Below are positions 42,588 through 52,181 of a DNA stretch of 64,000 nt, piece after piece. Below the pieces are notes generated by a model. It searched no databases and was not told the origin of the DNA. It worked only from the letters and a program-made list of their open reading frames with translations. Within the stretch, counting starts at the first letter, position 1; each line of letters opens with the position of its first letter. Location: NCBI GenBank assembly GCA_002437495.1, contig DJQA01000015.1:1-64000 (forward strand), written 5' to 3'. This DNA comes from Prevotellaceae bacterium UBA6398 (GTDB lineage Bacteria; Bacteroidota; Bacteroidia; Bacteroidales; Bacteroidaceae). Position numbers and translations under genes: made by a program.

Positions 42588-43196
42588 ATGTTTTCAGGAA
42601 TCGTAGAGACAATGACCCGTATGCTTTCTGAGCGTAGAGACGGAAATAACATAACATTTACTTTTGAGCGTCCGGCAGGGTGGGAGCTGAGAATAGACCA
42701 AAGCATTGCCCACAACGGAGTTTGCCTGACAGTTGACGGCATTGCAGAGAATTCATATACCGTAACCGCAATGGACGAGACTTTGAAGCGAACAAACCTC
42801 GGGCTTCTCAAGGTTGGGGACTACGTAAATTTGGAGCGGTCCATGATTGCCGGGGCAAGGCTTGACGGGCATATAGTGCAAGGCCACGTTGACCGCACGG
42901 CAAGGTGCGCTGCAGTGGAGAATGCGCATGGAAGCACGGTTATTACTTTTTCATACGATAGCGCGGAAGACGACCTGCGTAAAGGCTATGCCATTGTCGA
43001 GAAAGGCTCGGTAACGGTTAACGGGGTGAGTCTTACGGCCTATGACACCGGAGATAATTCGTTCAAGGTTTCAATAATACCCTACACTTCGGAGGTAACC
43101 AATCTCGGCAAACTCAGCGTGGGCAGTGTGGTGAACCTTGAGTTCGACATAATAGGAAAATATATTGCGCGGCTATTCCTGGGGGCGGCGCAGTGA
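42588..43196 (+). CDS. ribE: Riboflavin synthase alpha subunit
   Basis: The protein is 202 aa, typical. MFSGIVETM is the classic N-terminus. The two lumazine-binding barrels carry NGVCLTVDGI and NGVSLTAYD, with GHIVQGHVD between. It dismutates 6,7-dimethyl-8-ribityllumazine to riboflavin. It is monocistronic with its own promoter; the rest of the rib pathway is not in the window. Confidence 0.97.
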   Translation: MFSGIVETMTRMLSERRDGNNITFTFERPAGWELRIDQSIAHNGVCLTVDGIAENSYTVTAMDETLKRTNLGLLKVGDYVNLERSMIAGARLDGHIVQGHVDRTARCAAVENAHGSTVITFSYDSAEDDLRKGYAIVEKGSVTVNGVSLTAYDTGDNSFKVSIIPYTSEVTNLGKLSVGSVVNLEFDIIGKYIARLFLGAAQ

Positions 43197-43312
43197 GCGC
43201 AGAGCCGGGCGCAAAAGCCGCGAATTTACGTAAGTGGCAGGTTATATGACCGAACACCGTGATTTTGTGGGCTTCGTGGATTTTTGTGTTTCAAAAGATT
43301 GCAAATGCAAAA

Positions 43313-43393
43313 ACTACATCAGACATGGGAAAAAACATGTCTGATGTAATTTTTCCTACGTCCGATGTAGTTTTTCCTATGTCGCATGGTTAT
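43313..43393 (+). repeat. 21-bp phased palindrome array, copy 9 (4 units)
   Basis: Unit centres are at 43321, 43342, 43363 and 43384. The left flank reads TTTCAAAAGATTGCAAATGC, as in copy 5. It separates ribE from the kdsA operon. Confidence 0.95.
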
Positions 43394-43515
43394 TATATAT
43401 GCTAAGTCGGCATCTGTATATTTCCGTTTGCGAAACTTTTCGAAAAGTGGTAGCGTCTCCGCAAGAGCATTACAAGTTATTTGACAAACACCTGTGGCAA
43501 GAGCAAAAAAATGGC

Positions 43516-44319
<804 letters not shown>

Positions 44320-44337
44320 ATTGCATTAAACAGGCAG

Positions 44338-45297
44338 ATGTTCGACAAAAAATGTATTGATATAGCAATGCAGTGCTTGCGCGACGAAGCACAGGCTATA
44401 ATTGACCAGATAAGCCGTATTGACGGCAAATTTGAGGCAGCGGCAAACTTAATACTCTCGTGTAAGGGGAAACTTATCGTTACGGGAGTGGGAAAAAGCG
44501 GGCATATAGGCGCGAAAGTGGCAGCCACGCTTTCGAGTACCGGCACTCCGAGTTTTTACATGAACCCCCTTGATGCCTATCACGGAGATTTGGGAGTTTG
44601 CGGCTCAGAGGATATCGTTTTGGCAATATCAAACAGCGGACAAACAGACGAGTTGTTGCGTATATTGCCGTATTTTCATGAAAAAAACATTCCGGTAATA
44701 GGCATAAGCAATAATTCGCAGTCGCTTCTTGCACAAAACTCCACGGTACATATCACGGTGGCTGTGAAACAGGAGGCGGAACCCCTCGGGCTCGCACCCA
44801 CAACTTCAACGACCACAACGCTTGCGGTGTGTGATGCTCTTGCATGCGCGCTGATGAAAGCGAGAAATTTCAAGGCGCAGGACTTTGCAAGGTTTCATCC
44901 CGGTGGAAGCCTGGGAAAGAGACTGCTTACCAAGGCACGCAATGTAATGCTCAAGGACAATCTGCCTGTTGTGCCGCCTTGCACACTCCTTGGCGAGGCT
45001 GTTACCCATGTTAGCAAAGGACGTTTAGGACTATGTGTAATAAACGACAAAGAAGGAAAAGTGGCGGGCATTATAACCGATGGTGATGTGAGACGTGCAA
45101 TGGAAAGCTCGCAAAACAAGTTTTTTACACTCACTGTGGGCGACATAATGACAAAAAAACCGGTAACAATAAGCCCTGATACCAAAATAAGCGTGGTGGA
45201 GAAAATAATGCAGGAAAAGAAAATCCATGCGGTGCTTGTTGTTGACGAGGCAGGGAAGTTGCTTGGAATTGTGGACTCTTTCAGAGCAATGATTTAG
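44338..45297 (+). CDS. kdsD: D-arabinose-5-phosphate isomerase KdsD/KpsF
   Basis: The protein is 319 aa. An N-terminal SIS sugar-isomerase domain (IVTGVGKSGHIGAKVAATLS; AISNSGQTDELL; APTTSTTTTLAVCDALA) is followed by two CBS domains (ARNVMLKDNLPVVPP and VGDIMTKKPVTISP), the KpsF/GutQ layout. It converts ribulose-5-phosphate to arabinose-5-phosphate, the substrate of the KdsA enzyme encoded just upstream. Adjacent placement fits Kdo supply. Confidence 0.96.
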   Translation: MFDKKCIDIAMQCLRDEAQAIIDQISRIDGKFEAAANLILSCKGKLIVTGVGKSGHIGAKVAATLSSTGTPSFYMNPLDAYHGDLGVCGSEDIVLAISNSGQTDELLRILPYFHEKNIPVIGISNNSQSLLAQNSTVHITVAVKQEAEPLGLAPTTSTTTTLAVCDALACALMKARNFKAQDFARFHPGGSLGKRLLTKARNVMLKDNLPVVPPCTLLGEAVTHVSKGRLGLCVINDKEGKVAGIITDGDVRRAMESSQNKFFTLTVGDIMTKKPVTISPDTKISVVEKIMQEKKIHAVLVVDEAGKLLGIVDSFRAMI

Positions 45298-45308
45298 TCA
45301 TATAAAAA

Positions 45309-46592
45309 GTGAGGAGACTGCAGGTTGCCTTAGTTTTGCTTGTTTTTTCGGCATGTGCACTTGCACAGACCGAAAAAAGTTCTCGTTCTGATTCTGTTAT
45401 TGCGCGGTATATAAAAGGGGAAAATATTAATATTTCGCATAACAACAGCCTTGTTTTGCTTACATCCGGAAAGGAAAAGTTCAAGGATATGTTTGCCGCC
45501 ATAGAGAAAGCCCGGTATTCCGTGCATCTTGAATATTTTAATTTCCGTAACGACTCCATAGCCGGAGCATTGTTTGAACTTTTGGAAAGAAAGGCATCCG
45601 AGGGCGTGGAGGTGAGAGTGCTTTACGATGCGTTCGGAAATGCGTCTAACAGCAAACCAATAAAAAAGGACAAGCTTAGAATGCTTAGAGCAAAGGGATT
45701 GGAGATTTACGAATACTATCCCATACGGTTTCCATGGATAGACTGCGCCCTGCATCGCGACCACAGGAAGATAGTTGTCATTGACGGCAAAATAGCATAT
45801 ACCGGGGGAATGAACGTGGCCGACTATTATTTAAACGGAACAAAGCAGGTAGGTGTTTGGCGGGATATGCACATGAGGCTTGAAGGCGATGCCGTTGGAG
45901 ATTTGCAGAACATATTCTTAAGAATGTGGAATAAGACAGCAAAGCAAAATGTATGCGGCAACGAATACTATCCGCCCGCCATAATGCCAAATGACACGAT
46001 TCTCGCAGGACTGAAAGCTGACACCTGCACAAACAACGGTGAAAAGACTGTTGCAGTGGTTAACCGCGAACCGCGAAAAAGCCCCAAAATAATAAGGGAA
46101 ACCTTTTTACACGCAATAAATTCCGCGCAGAGAAACATTGAGATTGTGAATCCTTACTTAACCTTGAACCGTAAATTGCGCAAGGCTCTGAAGAATGCCA
46201 TTAAACGAGGGGTGGAGTTGGAGATAATGGTGTCGGAAAATAGCGACATTCCGATAACGCCGAGGGTTGTGGAGTATAATGTGCGCCGGTTGCAGAAAAA
46301 GGGTGCAAAGGTGTATTTTTATCGCGGAGGATTTCATCATTCCAAAATAATGACGGTAGATGGGCTTTACAGTTACCTTGGGTCGGCCAATCTAAATGCG
46401 CGCAGTCTGTCGTATGACTTCGAATGCAACCTTTTGGTTTTGGACGAGTGCACCACTTCGGAATTGCGTTCGATTTTTGATAGGGACAAGCGCGAAAGCT
46501 GCGTGCCGCTAACCGATGAATATTGGCACAACCGTTCAAATTGGAAAAATTTCCAGGGCTGGATGTTTCATTTCCTCGAACCGTTCCTTTAA
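45309..46592 (+). CDS. Phospholipase D-family protein (cardiolipin synthase-like), GTG start
   Basis: The protein is 427 aa. Translation probably starts at GTG 45309 (11 bp after kdsD), giving a signal sequence (RRLQVALVLLVFSACALAQ); no ATG lies nearby. Two HKD motifs are present: HRDHRKIVVIDGKIAYTGG (about residues 140-158) and HHSKIMTVDGLYSYLGSANL (about residues 340-360), both complete. This suggests a cardiolipin synthase or other phosphatidyltransferase working at the membrane or in the periplasm. Unlike classic Cls it has a cleavable-looking signal rather than two N-terminal helices. Linkage with Kdo genes suggests an envelope role. Confidence 0.85.
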   Translation: MRRLQVALVLLVFSACALAQTEKSSRSDSVIARYIKGENINISHNNSLVLLTSGKEKFKDMFAAIEKARYSVHLEYFNFRNDSIAGALFELLERKASEGVEVRVLYDAFGNASNSKPIKKDKLRMLRAKGLEIYEYYPIRFPWIDCALHRDHRKIVVIDGKIAYTGGMNVADYYLNGTKQVGVWRDMHMRLEGDAVGDLQNIFLRMWNKTAKQNVCGNEYYPPAIMPNDTILAGLKADTCTNNGEKTVAVVNREPRKSPKIIRETFLHAINSAQRNIEIVNPYLTLNRKLRKALKNAIKRGVELEIMVSENSDIPITPRVVEYNVRRLQKKGAKVYFYRGGFHHSKIMTVDGLYSYLGSANLNARSLSYDFECNLLVLDECTTSELRSIFDRDKRESCVPLTDEYWHNRSNWKNFQGWMFHFLEPFL

Positions 46593-46603
46593 CCGAAAAT
46601 AAA

Positions 46604-47197
46604 ATGGAAAATAAAAAAATAAAAAGAGCGATACTTGTCGATACAAAAGCATTGAGTGAGGTTGCATTTGACATTATAGTCAATTTTGAAAGGATGCTCA
46701 ACCGCAGAATTCCCGATGTTGACATAAAAAAATGGCTTTACGCTGCGGCGTGTGACGGAAAGTTTGCCGTATCGCCTGATGAAGTACATGCAGTGTTTCT
46801 TAAAGAAAAGTCGGCAGTGGCTTTCCGCAATTTGGATTTCAAAGATATTGTCGTTGGGCATGATGCAAAATTCGAGTATGAAAACTTTAATTTCTGCGTT
46901 GACTTTGCTGAATATGAGGGCAGTGCCGACCACGCATTTATGGATACGCTTGAAAATATTCTTAGCACTCATTCCGAGCCGGAGGATATCGTATGCGTTC
47001 CGGGCGGGGATATCTGCCAATACACCGCTCGTGTTCTTTCGGGGCAGCGTCGTTTGCGCGCCACCGTGCTTTCAATGGATGCCTTGCGATGCGGGGGGCT
47101 GGGGCATGAATACCTTAGCTGTTCGTTAAGCTATGCACTCGGGGTTGACGACAATGAGATAGAAAACAACGGAACGCCTGTTGAAGGCGGAATGTAA
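46604..47197 (+). CDS. Conserved hypothetical protein (about 197 aa)
   Basis: The ATG at 46604 (MENKKIKRAILVDTKALSEV) is 11 bp after the phospholipase gene; a longer frame overlaps that gene and is not used. The protein has no signal peptide or membrane helix. It begins with a beta strand and Asp (AILVDTKAL) and has GDICQYTARVLSGQRRL near the C-terminus. I do not recognise the family with certainty; a Bacteroidales-restricted cytoplasmic protein is likely. Its place between the phospholipase and carboxynorspermidine dehydrogenase genes is the only functional hint. Confidence 0.7.
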   Translation: MENKKIKRAILVDTKALSEVAFDIIVNFERMLNRRIPDVDIKKWLYAAACDGKFAVSPDEVHAVFLKEKSAVAFRNLDFKDIVVGHDAKFEYENFNFCVDFAEYEGSADHAFMDTLENILSTHSEPEDIVCVPGGDICQYTARVLSGQRRLRATVLSMDALRCGGLGHEYLSCSLSYALGVDDNEIENNGTPVEGGM

Positions 47198-47232
47198 ACA
47201 GTTAAAAGCAATATTATATAAACAATTAAATC

Positions 47233-48426
47233 ATGGGAAAGGTTTTAGTTATAGGTGCAGGGGGCGTTGCCACTGTTGCCATACACAAGTTGGCTATGAA
47301 TCCCGATGTGTTTTCGGACGTGATGGTTGCAAGTCGCACAAAATCAAAGTGCGATGCCATAATTAATTCAATAAAAGGATGCGATTTCCAAACAGCACAA
47401 ATAGACGCAGATGATGAGGAGGCTCTCACAAAGTTGCTGGAGTCTTACAAGCCCGATATTGTGATGAACCTCGCTTTGCCCTATCAGGACCTGACAATAA
47501 TGAACGCCTGCCTGCGTGCGGGGGCAAGTTATCTTGACACGGCAAACTACGAGCCGCGTGATGAGGCGCACTTTGAGTACAGCTGGCAGTGGGCATACCG
47601 CGACCGTTTTGAAAAAGCGGGTCTTACGGCTATTCTCGGCTGCGGTTTCGACCCGGGGGTTACTAGCATTTTCACGGCATACGCAGCCAAGCATGTGTTT
47701 GACGAGATACAGTATCTCGACATCGTTGACTGCAACGCAGGAAACCATCACAAGGCTTTTGCAACCAATTTCAACCCCGAAATAAACATCCGCGAAATAA
47801 CTCAGAAAGGTCTTTATTGGGAAAATGGCAAATGGGTGGAGACAGAACCTCTTGAAATCCACAAGACGCTCAACTATCCCAACATCGGCCCAAGAGAAAG
47901 CTACCTGTTACACCACGAGGAGCTTGAGAGCCTTGTGAAGAACTACCCCACAATAAAGCGCGGAAGATTCTGGATGACTTTCGGGCAGGAATACCTCACT
48001 CATTTGCGCGTGATTCAGGACATAGGCATGGCTTCGATAAAGCCAATAAACTATAACGGGCAGGAAATTGTGCCGCTTCAGTTCCTTAAGGCGGTGCTTC
48101 CCAACCCTCAGGATCTCGGAGAGAATTATGATGGGGAGACATCGATCGGATGCCGTATCAAGGGGCTTAAAGACGGAAAAGAGCATACATATTATATATA
48201 CAACAACTGCTCTCACCAGGCGGCCTACAAGGAAACGGGCATGCAGGGCGTGTCATACACCACCGGCGTGCCGGCAATGATTGGCGCGATGATGTTCTTG
48301 AAAGGCATCTGGAAACGTCCGGGTGTGTGGAACGTGGAGGAATTTGACCCCGACCCGTTCATGGAGCAGCTTAACAGGCAGGGACTGCCTTGGCACGAAC
48401 TTAAAGATGTGGACTTGGAATTCTGA
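47233..48426 (+). CDS. Carboxynorspermidine dehydrogenase (saccharopine dehydrogenase family)
   Basis: The protein is 397 aa. An N-terminal Rossmann fold (KVLVIGAGGVATVAIHKLAM) binds NADPH. LGCGFDPGVTSIFTAYA and the C-terminal GVSYTTGVPAMIGAMMFLKG are typical of carboxynorspermidine/carboxyspermidine dehydrogenases, which link aspartate semialdehyde to diaminopropane or putrescine in the alternative spermidine pathway common in gut Bacteroidota. A saccharopine-type role is the main alternative. It ends the kdsA-led cluster and is followed by a strong terminator. Confidence 0.88.
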   Translation: MGKVLVIGAGGVATVAIHKLAMNPDVFSDVMVASRTKSKCDAIINSIKGCDFQTAQIDADDEEALTKLLESYKPDIVMNLALPYQDLTIMNACLRAGASYLDTANYEPRDEAHFEYSWQWAYRDRFEKAGLTAILGCGFDPGVTSIFTAYAAKHVFDEIQYLDIVDCNAGNHHKAFATNFNPEINIREITQKGLYWENGKWVETEPLEIHKTLNYPNIGPRESYLLHHEELESLVKNYPTIKRGRFWMTFGQEYLTHLRVIQDIGMASIKPINYNGQEIVPLQFLKAVLPNPQDLGENYDGETSIGCRIKGLKDGKEHTYYIYNNCSHQAAYKETGMQGVSYTTGVPAMIGAMMFLKGIWKRPGVWNVEEFDPDPFMEQLNRQGLPWHELKDVDLEF

Positions 48427-48467
48427 TTTTTAGATAAACATATTGCGGGAACCCCCTGCAACGCCTC

Positions 48468-48513
48468 ACCGGGCGGGAAACGCGCAAGTTGCGCTTTCCT
48501 GCCCGGTTTTTGT
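48468..48513 (+). terminator. Strong terminator after carboxynorspermidine dehydrogenase
   Basis: ACCGGGCGGGAAACGC pairs with GCGCTTTCCTGCCCGGT, followed by TTTTGTTTTG. Confidence 0.88.
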
Positions 48514-48640
48514 TTTGCAGTAGTAATGTGAGCTCATGATGACGGACTGCCGAAAGCAGAGTTGGGACAGCGCGGTTTGCATACACACTGCGGAGTGTTG
48601 CATTTCGGGGTTTAATCATGCACCGATGAACGTATGAAAA

Positions 48641-48744
48641 ACCATGTTTGAAATAAGAAAAACTATGTCCGATGTAGAAAAAACTACATCCGATGTAGAA
48701 AAAACTACATCAGACGTAGAAAAAATTACATCAGACCTTTTTTC
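48641..48744 (-). repeat. 21-bp phased palindrome array, copy 10 (5 units)
   Basis: Unit centres are at 48649, 48670, 48691, 48712 and 48733. This is the longest array. Its middle unit CTACATC-C-GATGTAG is a perfect palindrome around one base. The minus-strand left end reads CGAAAAAAGGTCTGATG. Confidence 0.96.
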
Positions 48745-48830
48745 GTTAATTTCAACACAAAGAAAATCAAACTGTTAATGCGGCGTAAAATAAAGCGGTT
48801 TTAAGAGGATGCAAATAGCACGGAAAATTC

Positions 48831-48838
48831 TAAATTTG
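48831..48838 (+). promoter_or_regulatory. -7 promoter box of the GH127 operon
   Basis: TAAATTTG lies 24 bp before the GH127 start codon. The -33 region is a poor match. Confidence 0.5.
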
Positions 48839-48862
48839 CATATAGAATACCCATAAAATAAG

Positions 48863-50623
48863 ATGTCGAAAAATAAGAATTTGTTTGGTGTGGCAATCGC
48901 CTTGATGTTCGCTTTTTGTGCCAACGCCGAAAACAGCTCCCTAAATAAAAGTGTTTTCAAATACAGCACCGTAGCCTTTGAAAATATAAAGGTCGGAGGC
49001 GAGTTGCGTGAGCGGCTTATGCGCAACTTCAACCGTCTGGAAGAAACAAAATACCGGCCTGACAATGTATTCCTCACCGAAGAACAGTCGGGTTATTGGC
49101 CCGGCGATACCGAGGGGCGCACAATTTTGGGACTTGTGATGGATGCCCGTGCCACGGGCAGGACACCGCTGTATCTTGACGAAATAATAAGGCGAGTGCC
49201 GGCAAATCTCAACGCGCTTGGATATATGGGTTCCGTTCACAAAGATTCGGTTGACGAGCAGCAACTTTCGGGAAACGGTTGGATGCTTCGCGGACTGTGT
49301 GAGTATTATCTTTGGAAGAAAGATGCCGCCCTTTTGCCTGTTATCGGCAGAATGGCCGACAATCTTTTTACAAGCGGTGAAAAATATTATGATGCGTACC
49401 CCATTTCTCCCGAAAGCCGCAGAAAAGGAGTGGGAGCGGCTTCCGGAAGTTTGTCTCAGATAATCGGCCATTGGCGTTTGTCAACCGACATAGGCTGCTT
49501 GTTCATCGGAATGGACGGCATGCTTCAGGCGTTGCAGGTAACTAACGATGCGAGACTGCGCCCTGTTGCGGAAAAGCTTGTGCATTTGTTCCTGAAAGTC
49601 GGTCTCACAGGCATTAAGGCGCAAACCCACGCCTCGCTTACGGCCATGAGGGGACTGATAAGGTATGCCGACATAACCGGGAAGCCGGAGTATGTGAAAG
49701 AAGTGGAGAAGCGGTGGGACATTTACCGCAAATACGGCATGACCGAGCTGTATGGAAACTACAACTGGTTTTGCCGCTACGACACATGGACAGAGCCTTG
49801 CGCCATAGTGGACGCCTTTATCGTGGCTTCGCAACTTTGGCAGCATACGGGCAAGGCGGAATACCGCGATGACGCAGAGCGCATATACTATAACGCCATT
49901 TGCCTTGCACAGAGGAGCAACGGCGGTTTCGGCTTGGAGAACAGCCCGGGCAAGGCAAACAGCACGCATTCCGTATCTGTTAATTGCGATGAGGCTCACT
50001 GGTGCTGCACGATGCGCGGTGGCGAAGGGCTTGGACGCGCAGCCGAATTCACGGTTTTCAAAAAGGACAACGAACTCGCATTCCCGTTTTTCAGGAATGT
50101 AAATGTGTACGAAAAAATTGCAGGGGGCGATGTTTGGATGGATATGACAACAGCGTATCCTTTCGGCAACGGAGTGTCGGTGAAGGTTAAGGCTGCACCT
50201 CGCAAAAAAATCACACTCGCGCTGGAGAAGGCTTCGTGGATGAAGGAATATGTCGTGAAAGTGAACGGCAGGAACGTGAAATATTCCGAAGAGGACGGAC
50301 TTGCGAAAATAACGCGGCGTTTCAAGGCCGGCGATGATGTTGCGGTATCTTTCCAAATGGCGTCGCATTTCGTGGGAATGGTGAATGCCGAAAACAGCAA
50401 CGCCGGCGATTTCAGGGTAATGTACGGTCCGTTGGTGCTTGGCTGCAAAGTAGGGGAAAATGGCAACGTTGCCTATGGCGAAGAATTTGATGGCAGCGTG
50501 GAAGATGCTTTCAGAGGGAAAAAGAGCGGCGTGGAATTGTCCCCGATATACCATTTGATGTCTCCGAAAGTGATTATGGCTGCAAAACCCGCTTTTTCGC
50601 GACGTGTTGTTTTTACACGGTGA
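48863..50623 (+). CDS. Secreted GH127 beta-L-arabinofuranosidase
   Basis: The protein is 586 aa with a signal peptide (MSKNKNLFGVAIALMFAFCANA). The (alpha/alpha)6 barrel carries FLTEEQSGYWPGDTEGR-type GH127/DUF1680 blocks. The Zn/nucleophile residues can be placed: Glu311 and Cys313 in TWTEPCAIVD, and the Cys381-Cys382 pair in HWCCTMRGG, which match the Glu-x-Cys and Cys-Cys set of characterised GH127 enzymes. C-terminal beta domains follow from about residue 410. It should release L-arabinofuranose from plant or hydroxyproline-linked glycans in the periplasm. DUF4301 follows 29 bp downstream. Confidence 0.9.
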   Translation: MSKNKNLFGVAIALMFAFCANAENSSLNKSVFKYSTVAFENIKVGGELRERLMRNFNRLEETKYRPDNVFLTEEQSGYWPGDTEGRTILGLVMDARATGRTPLYLDEIIRRVPANLNALGYMGSVHKDSVDEQQLSGNGWMLRGLCEYYLWKKDAALLPVIGRMADNLFTSGEKYYDAYPISPESRRKGVGAASGSLSQIIGHWRLSTDIGCLFIGMDGMLQALQVTNDARLRPVAEKLVHLFLKVGLTGIKAQTHASLTAMRGLIRYADITGKPEYVKEVEKRWDIYRKYGMTELYGNYNWFCRYDTWTEPCAIVDAFIVASQLWQHTGKAEYRDDAERIYYNAICLAQRSNGGFGLENSPGKANSTHSVSVNCDEAHWCCTMRGGEGLGRAAEFTVFKKDNELAFPFFRNVNVYEKIAGGDVWMDMTTAYPFGNGVSVKVKAAPRKKITLALEKASWMKEYVVKVNGRNVKYSEEDGLAKITRRFKAGDDVAVSFQMASHFVGMVNAENSNAGDFRVMYGPLVLGCKVGENGNVAYGEEFDGSVEDAFRGKKSGVELSPIYHLMSPKVIMAAKPAFSRRVVFTR

Positions 50624-50652
50624 AGAATAATAGCAAATAAAAGCATTTCTAT

Positions 50653-52176
50653 ATGTTTACAGAAGAAGACAGAAAACAATTCGCTCAAAAAGGAATTGAC
50701 GAAAAAAAGGTTGAAAGCCAACTTGACTTATTCAAGACAGGTTTCCCTTTCAAGAAGCTGTATGCTGCGGCATCGGCAGAAAAAGGAGTTTTTAAGTATG
50801 ACGAAAGCCGACGATATGCCTATGCGGAAGAATGGGATGACTATTGCAGAAAAAACAAGGCGAAGCTGGTAAAGTTTGTCCCTGCCTCGGGTGCAGCAAG
50901 CCGAATGTTCAAAAATATGTTCGCGTTTCTTGATGCAGGATACGAAGAACCAAAGACAGACTTCGAGAAAAAGTTTTTCGGCAACATAAAACATTTCGCA
51001 TTTTATGGTGCGCTCGATGCAGTGTGCCGCAGATTGTATGGCAAGGATATATCAGAACTGATTAAAGTAGGCAGATGTAAGGACGTTGTGGCGGCTATGC
51101 TTGGGGAACAGGGGCTGAACTATGGCAAAAAACCCAAAGGCTTGCTACTTTTTCACAGTTACGACGAAGGTGCGCGCACTCCGGTTGAAGAACATCTGCT
51201 TGAGGGAATGCTAACAGAGGCGCAGGAAGGAGGAGAAGTGAACCTGCATTTCACAATTTCACCGGAACATCGCAGACTTTTTGAAAAGCTCCTTTCCGAG
51301 AAAGTTCCCATCATGGAGCAGAAGATGGGCTGCAAATTTAATGTTAGTCTTTCGGAGCAGAAGCCCGAGACCGATACAGTTGCGGTTACTCCCGACAACC
51401 GACCATTTAGGAATGACGACGGCTCAATACTGTTCCGTCCGGGAGGACACGGCGCGCTTATAGAGAACTTGAACGACATAGATGCTGACATAGTATTCGT
51501 TAAGAACATAGACAACATAGTGCCCGAAAGACTTATGCCCGACACTGTAAAATACAAGAAAATGCTTGCAGGAAAACTTGTGTCGGTTCAAAAACAATTG
51601 TTTGCCTATTTGGAAGAACTTGAAAGCGGCATGCCAAGTAACGATGCCCTAAAGGAAATGAAAAACTTCCTCGAAACAGAACTTTGCACAATGCGCCCGG
51701 GAGTGGAATTTGAGAGCAGTTTGGAACTTGCCGACTATCTTTATTGCAAGTTCAACCGTCCGTTGCGAGTATGCGGCATGGTGAGAAACATAGGTGAAGC
51801 CGGCGGAGGTCCGTTCCTCGTTTACAATGGCGATGGAAGCATTTCTCCGCAGATACTCGAGAGCTCGCAGATAGATATGTCGGACGAAAAGAGCCGCAGA
51901 ATGTTTGAAAACGGCTCTTACTTCAATCCGGTTGACTTGGTTTGCGGTGTAAGAGACTTTCATGGCGAGAAGTTTGACCTGCGTAATTATGTAGACCATA
52001 CGGCGGGCTTTATATCTCAAAAGTCAAAAAATGGCAAAGAACTTAAAGCCCTTGAACTGCCGGGACTATGGAACGGCGGAATGAGCGATTGGAACACAGT
52101 TTTTGTAGATGTTCCGCTTTCAACTTTTAATCCCGTGAAAACAATTAACGACCTTTTGAGACTTCAACATCAATAG
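50653..52176 (+). CDS. DUF4301 family protein
   Basis: The protein is 507 aa, cytoplasmic (no signal or membrane helix). It contains LVKFVPASGAASRMFKNMF near residue 75, a P-loop-like or sugar-nucleotide-like segment, SYDEGARTPVEEHLLEG, FRPGGHGALIENLNDIDADIVFVKNIDN and CGMVRNIGEAGGGPFLV, all typical of the Bacteroidota DUF4301 family. The motifs resemble nucleotidyl-transfer or UTP-sugar pyrophosphorylase folds, but the reaction is unknown. It lies between GH127 and the Nudix-ARH fusion gene, 5 bp from the latter. Confidence 0.85.
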   Translation: MFTEEDRKQFAQKGIDEKKVESQLDLFKTGFPFKKLYAAASAEKGVFKYDESRRYAYAEEWDDYCRKNKAKLVKFVPASGAASRMFKNMFAFLDAGYEEPKTDFEKKFFGNIKHFAFYGALDAVCRRLYGKDISELIKVGRCKDVVAAMLGEQGLNYGKKPKGLLLFHSYDEGARTPVEEHLLEGMLTEAQEGGEVNLHFTISPEHRRLFEKLLSEKVPIMEQKMGCKFNVSLSEQKPETDTVAVTPDNRPFRNDDGSILFRPGGHGALIENLNDIDADIVFVKNIDNIVPERLMPDTVKYKKMLAGKLVSVQKQLFAYLEELESGMPSNDALKEMKNFLETELCTMRPGVEFESSLELADYLYCKFNRPLRVCGMVRNIGEAGGGPFLVYNGDGSISPQILESSQIDMSDEKSRRMFENGSYFNPVDLVCGVRDFHGEKFDLRNYVDHTAGFISQKSKNGKELKALELPGLWNGGMSDWNTVFVDVPLSTFNPVKTINDLLRLQHQ

Positions 52177-52181
52177 CAACA

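Noticed and set aside
48641..48744. CRISPR array
   Set aside because: The units are contiguous 21-bp repeats with no unique spacers, and no cas genes are present.
49481..50554. 357-residue minus-strand open frame inside GH127
   Set aside because: The plus strand has clear GH127 catalytic residues; the antisense frame is rich in His/Arg/Cys without a domain.
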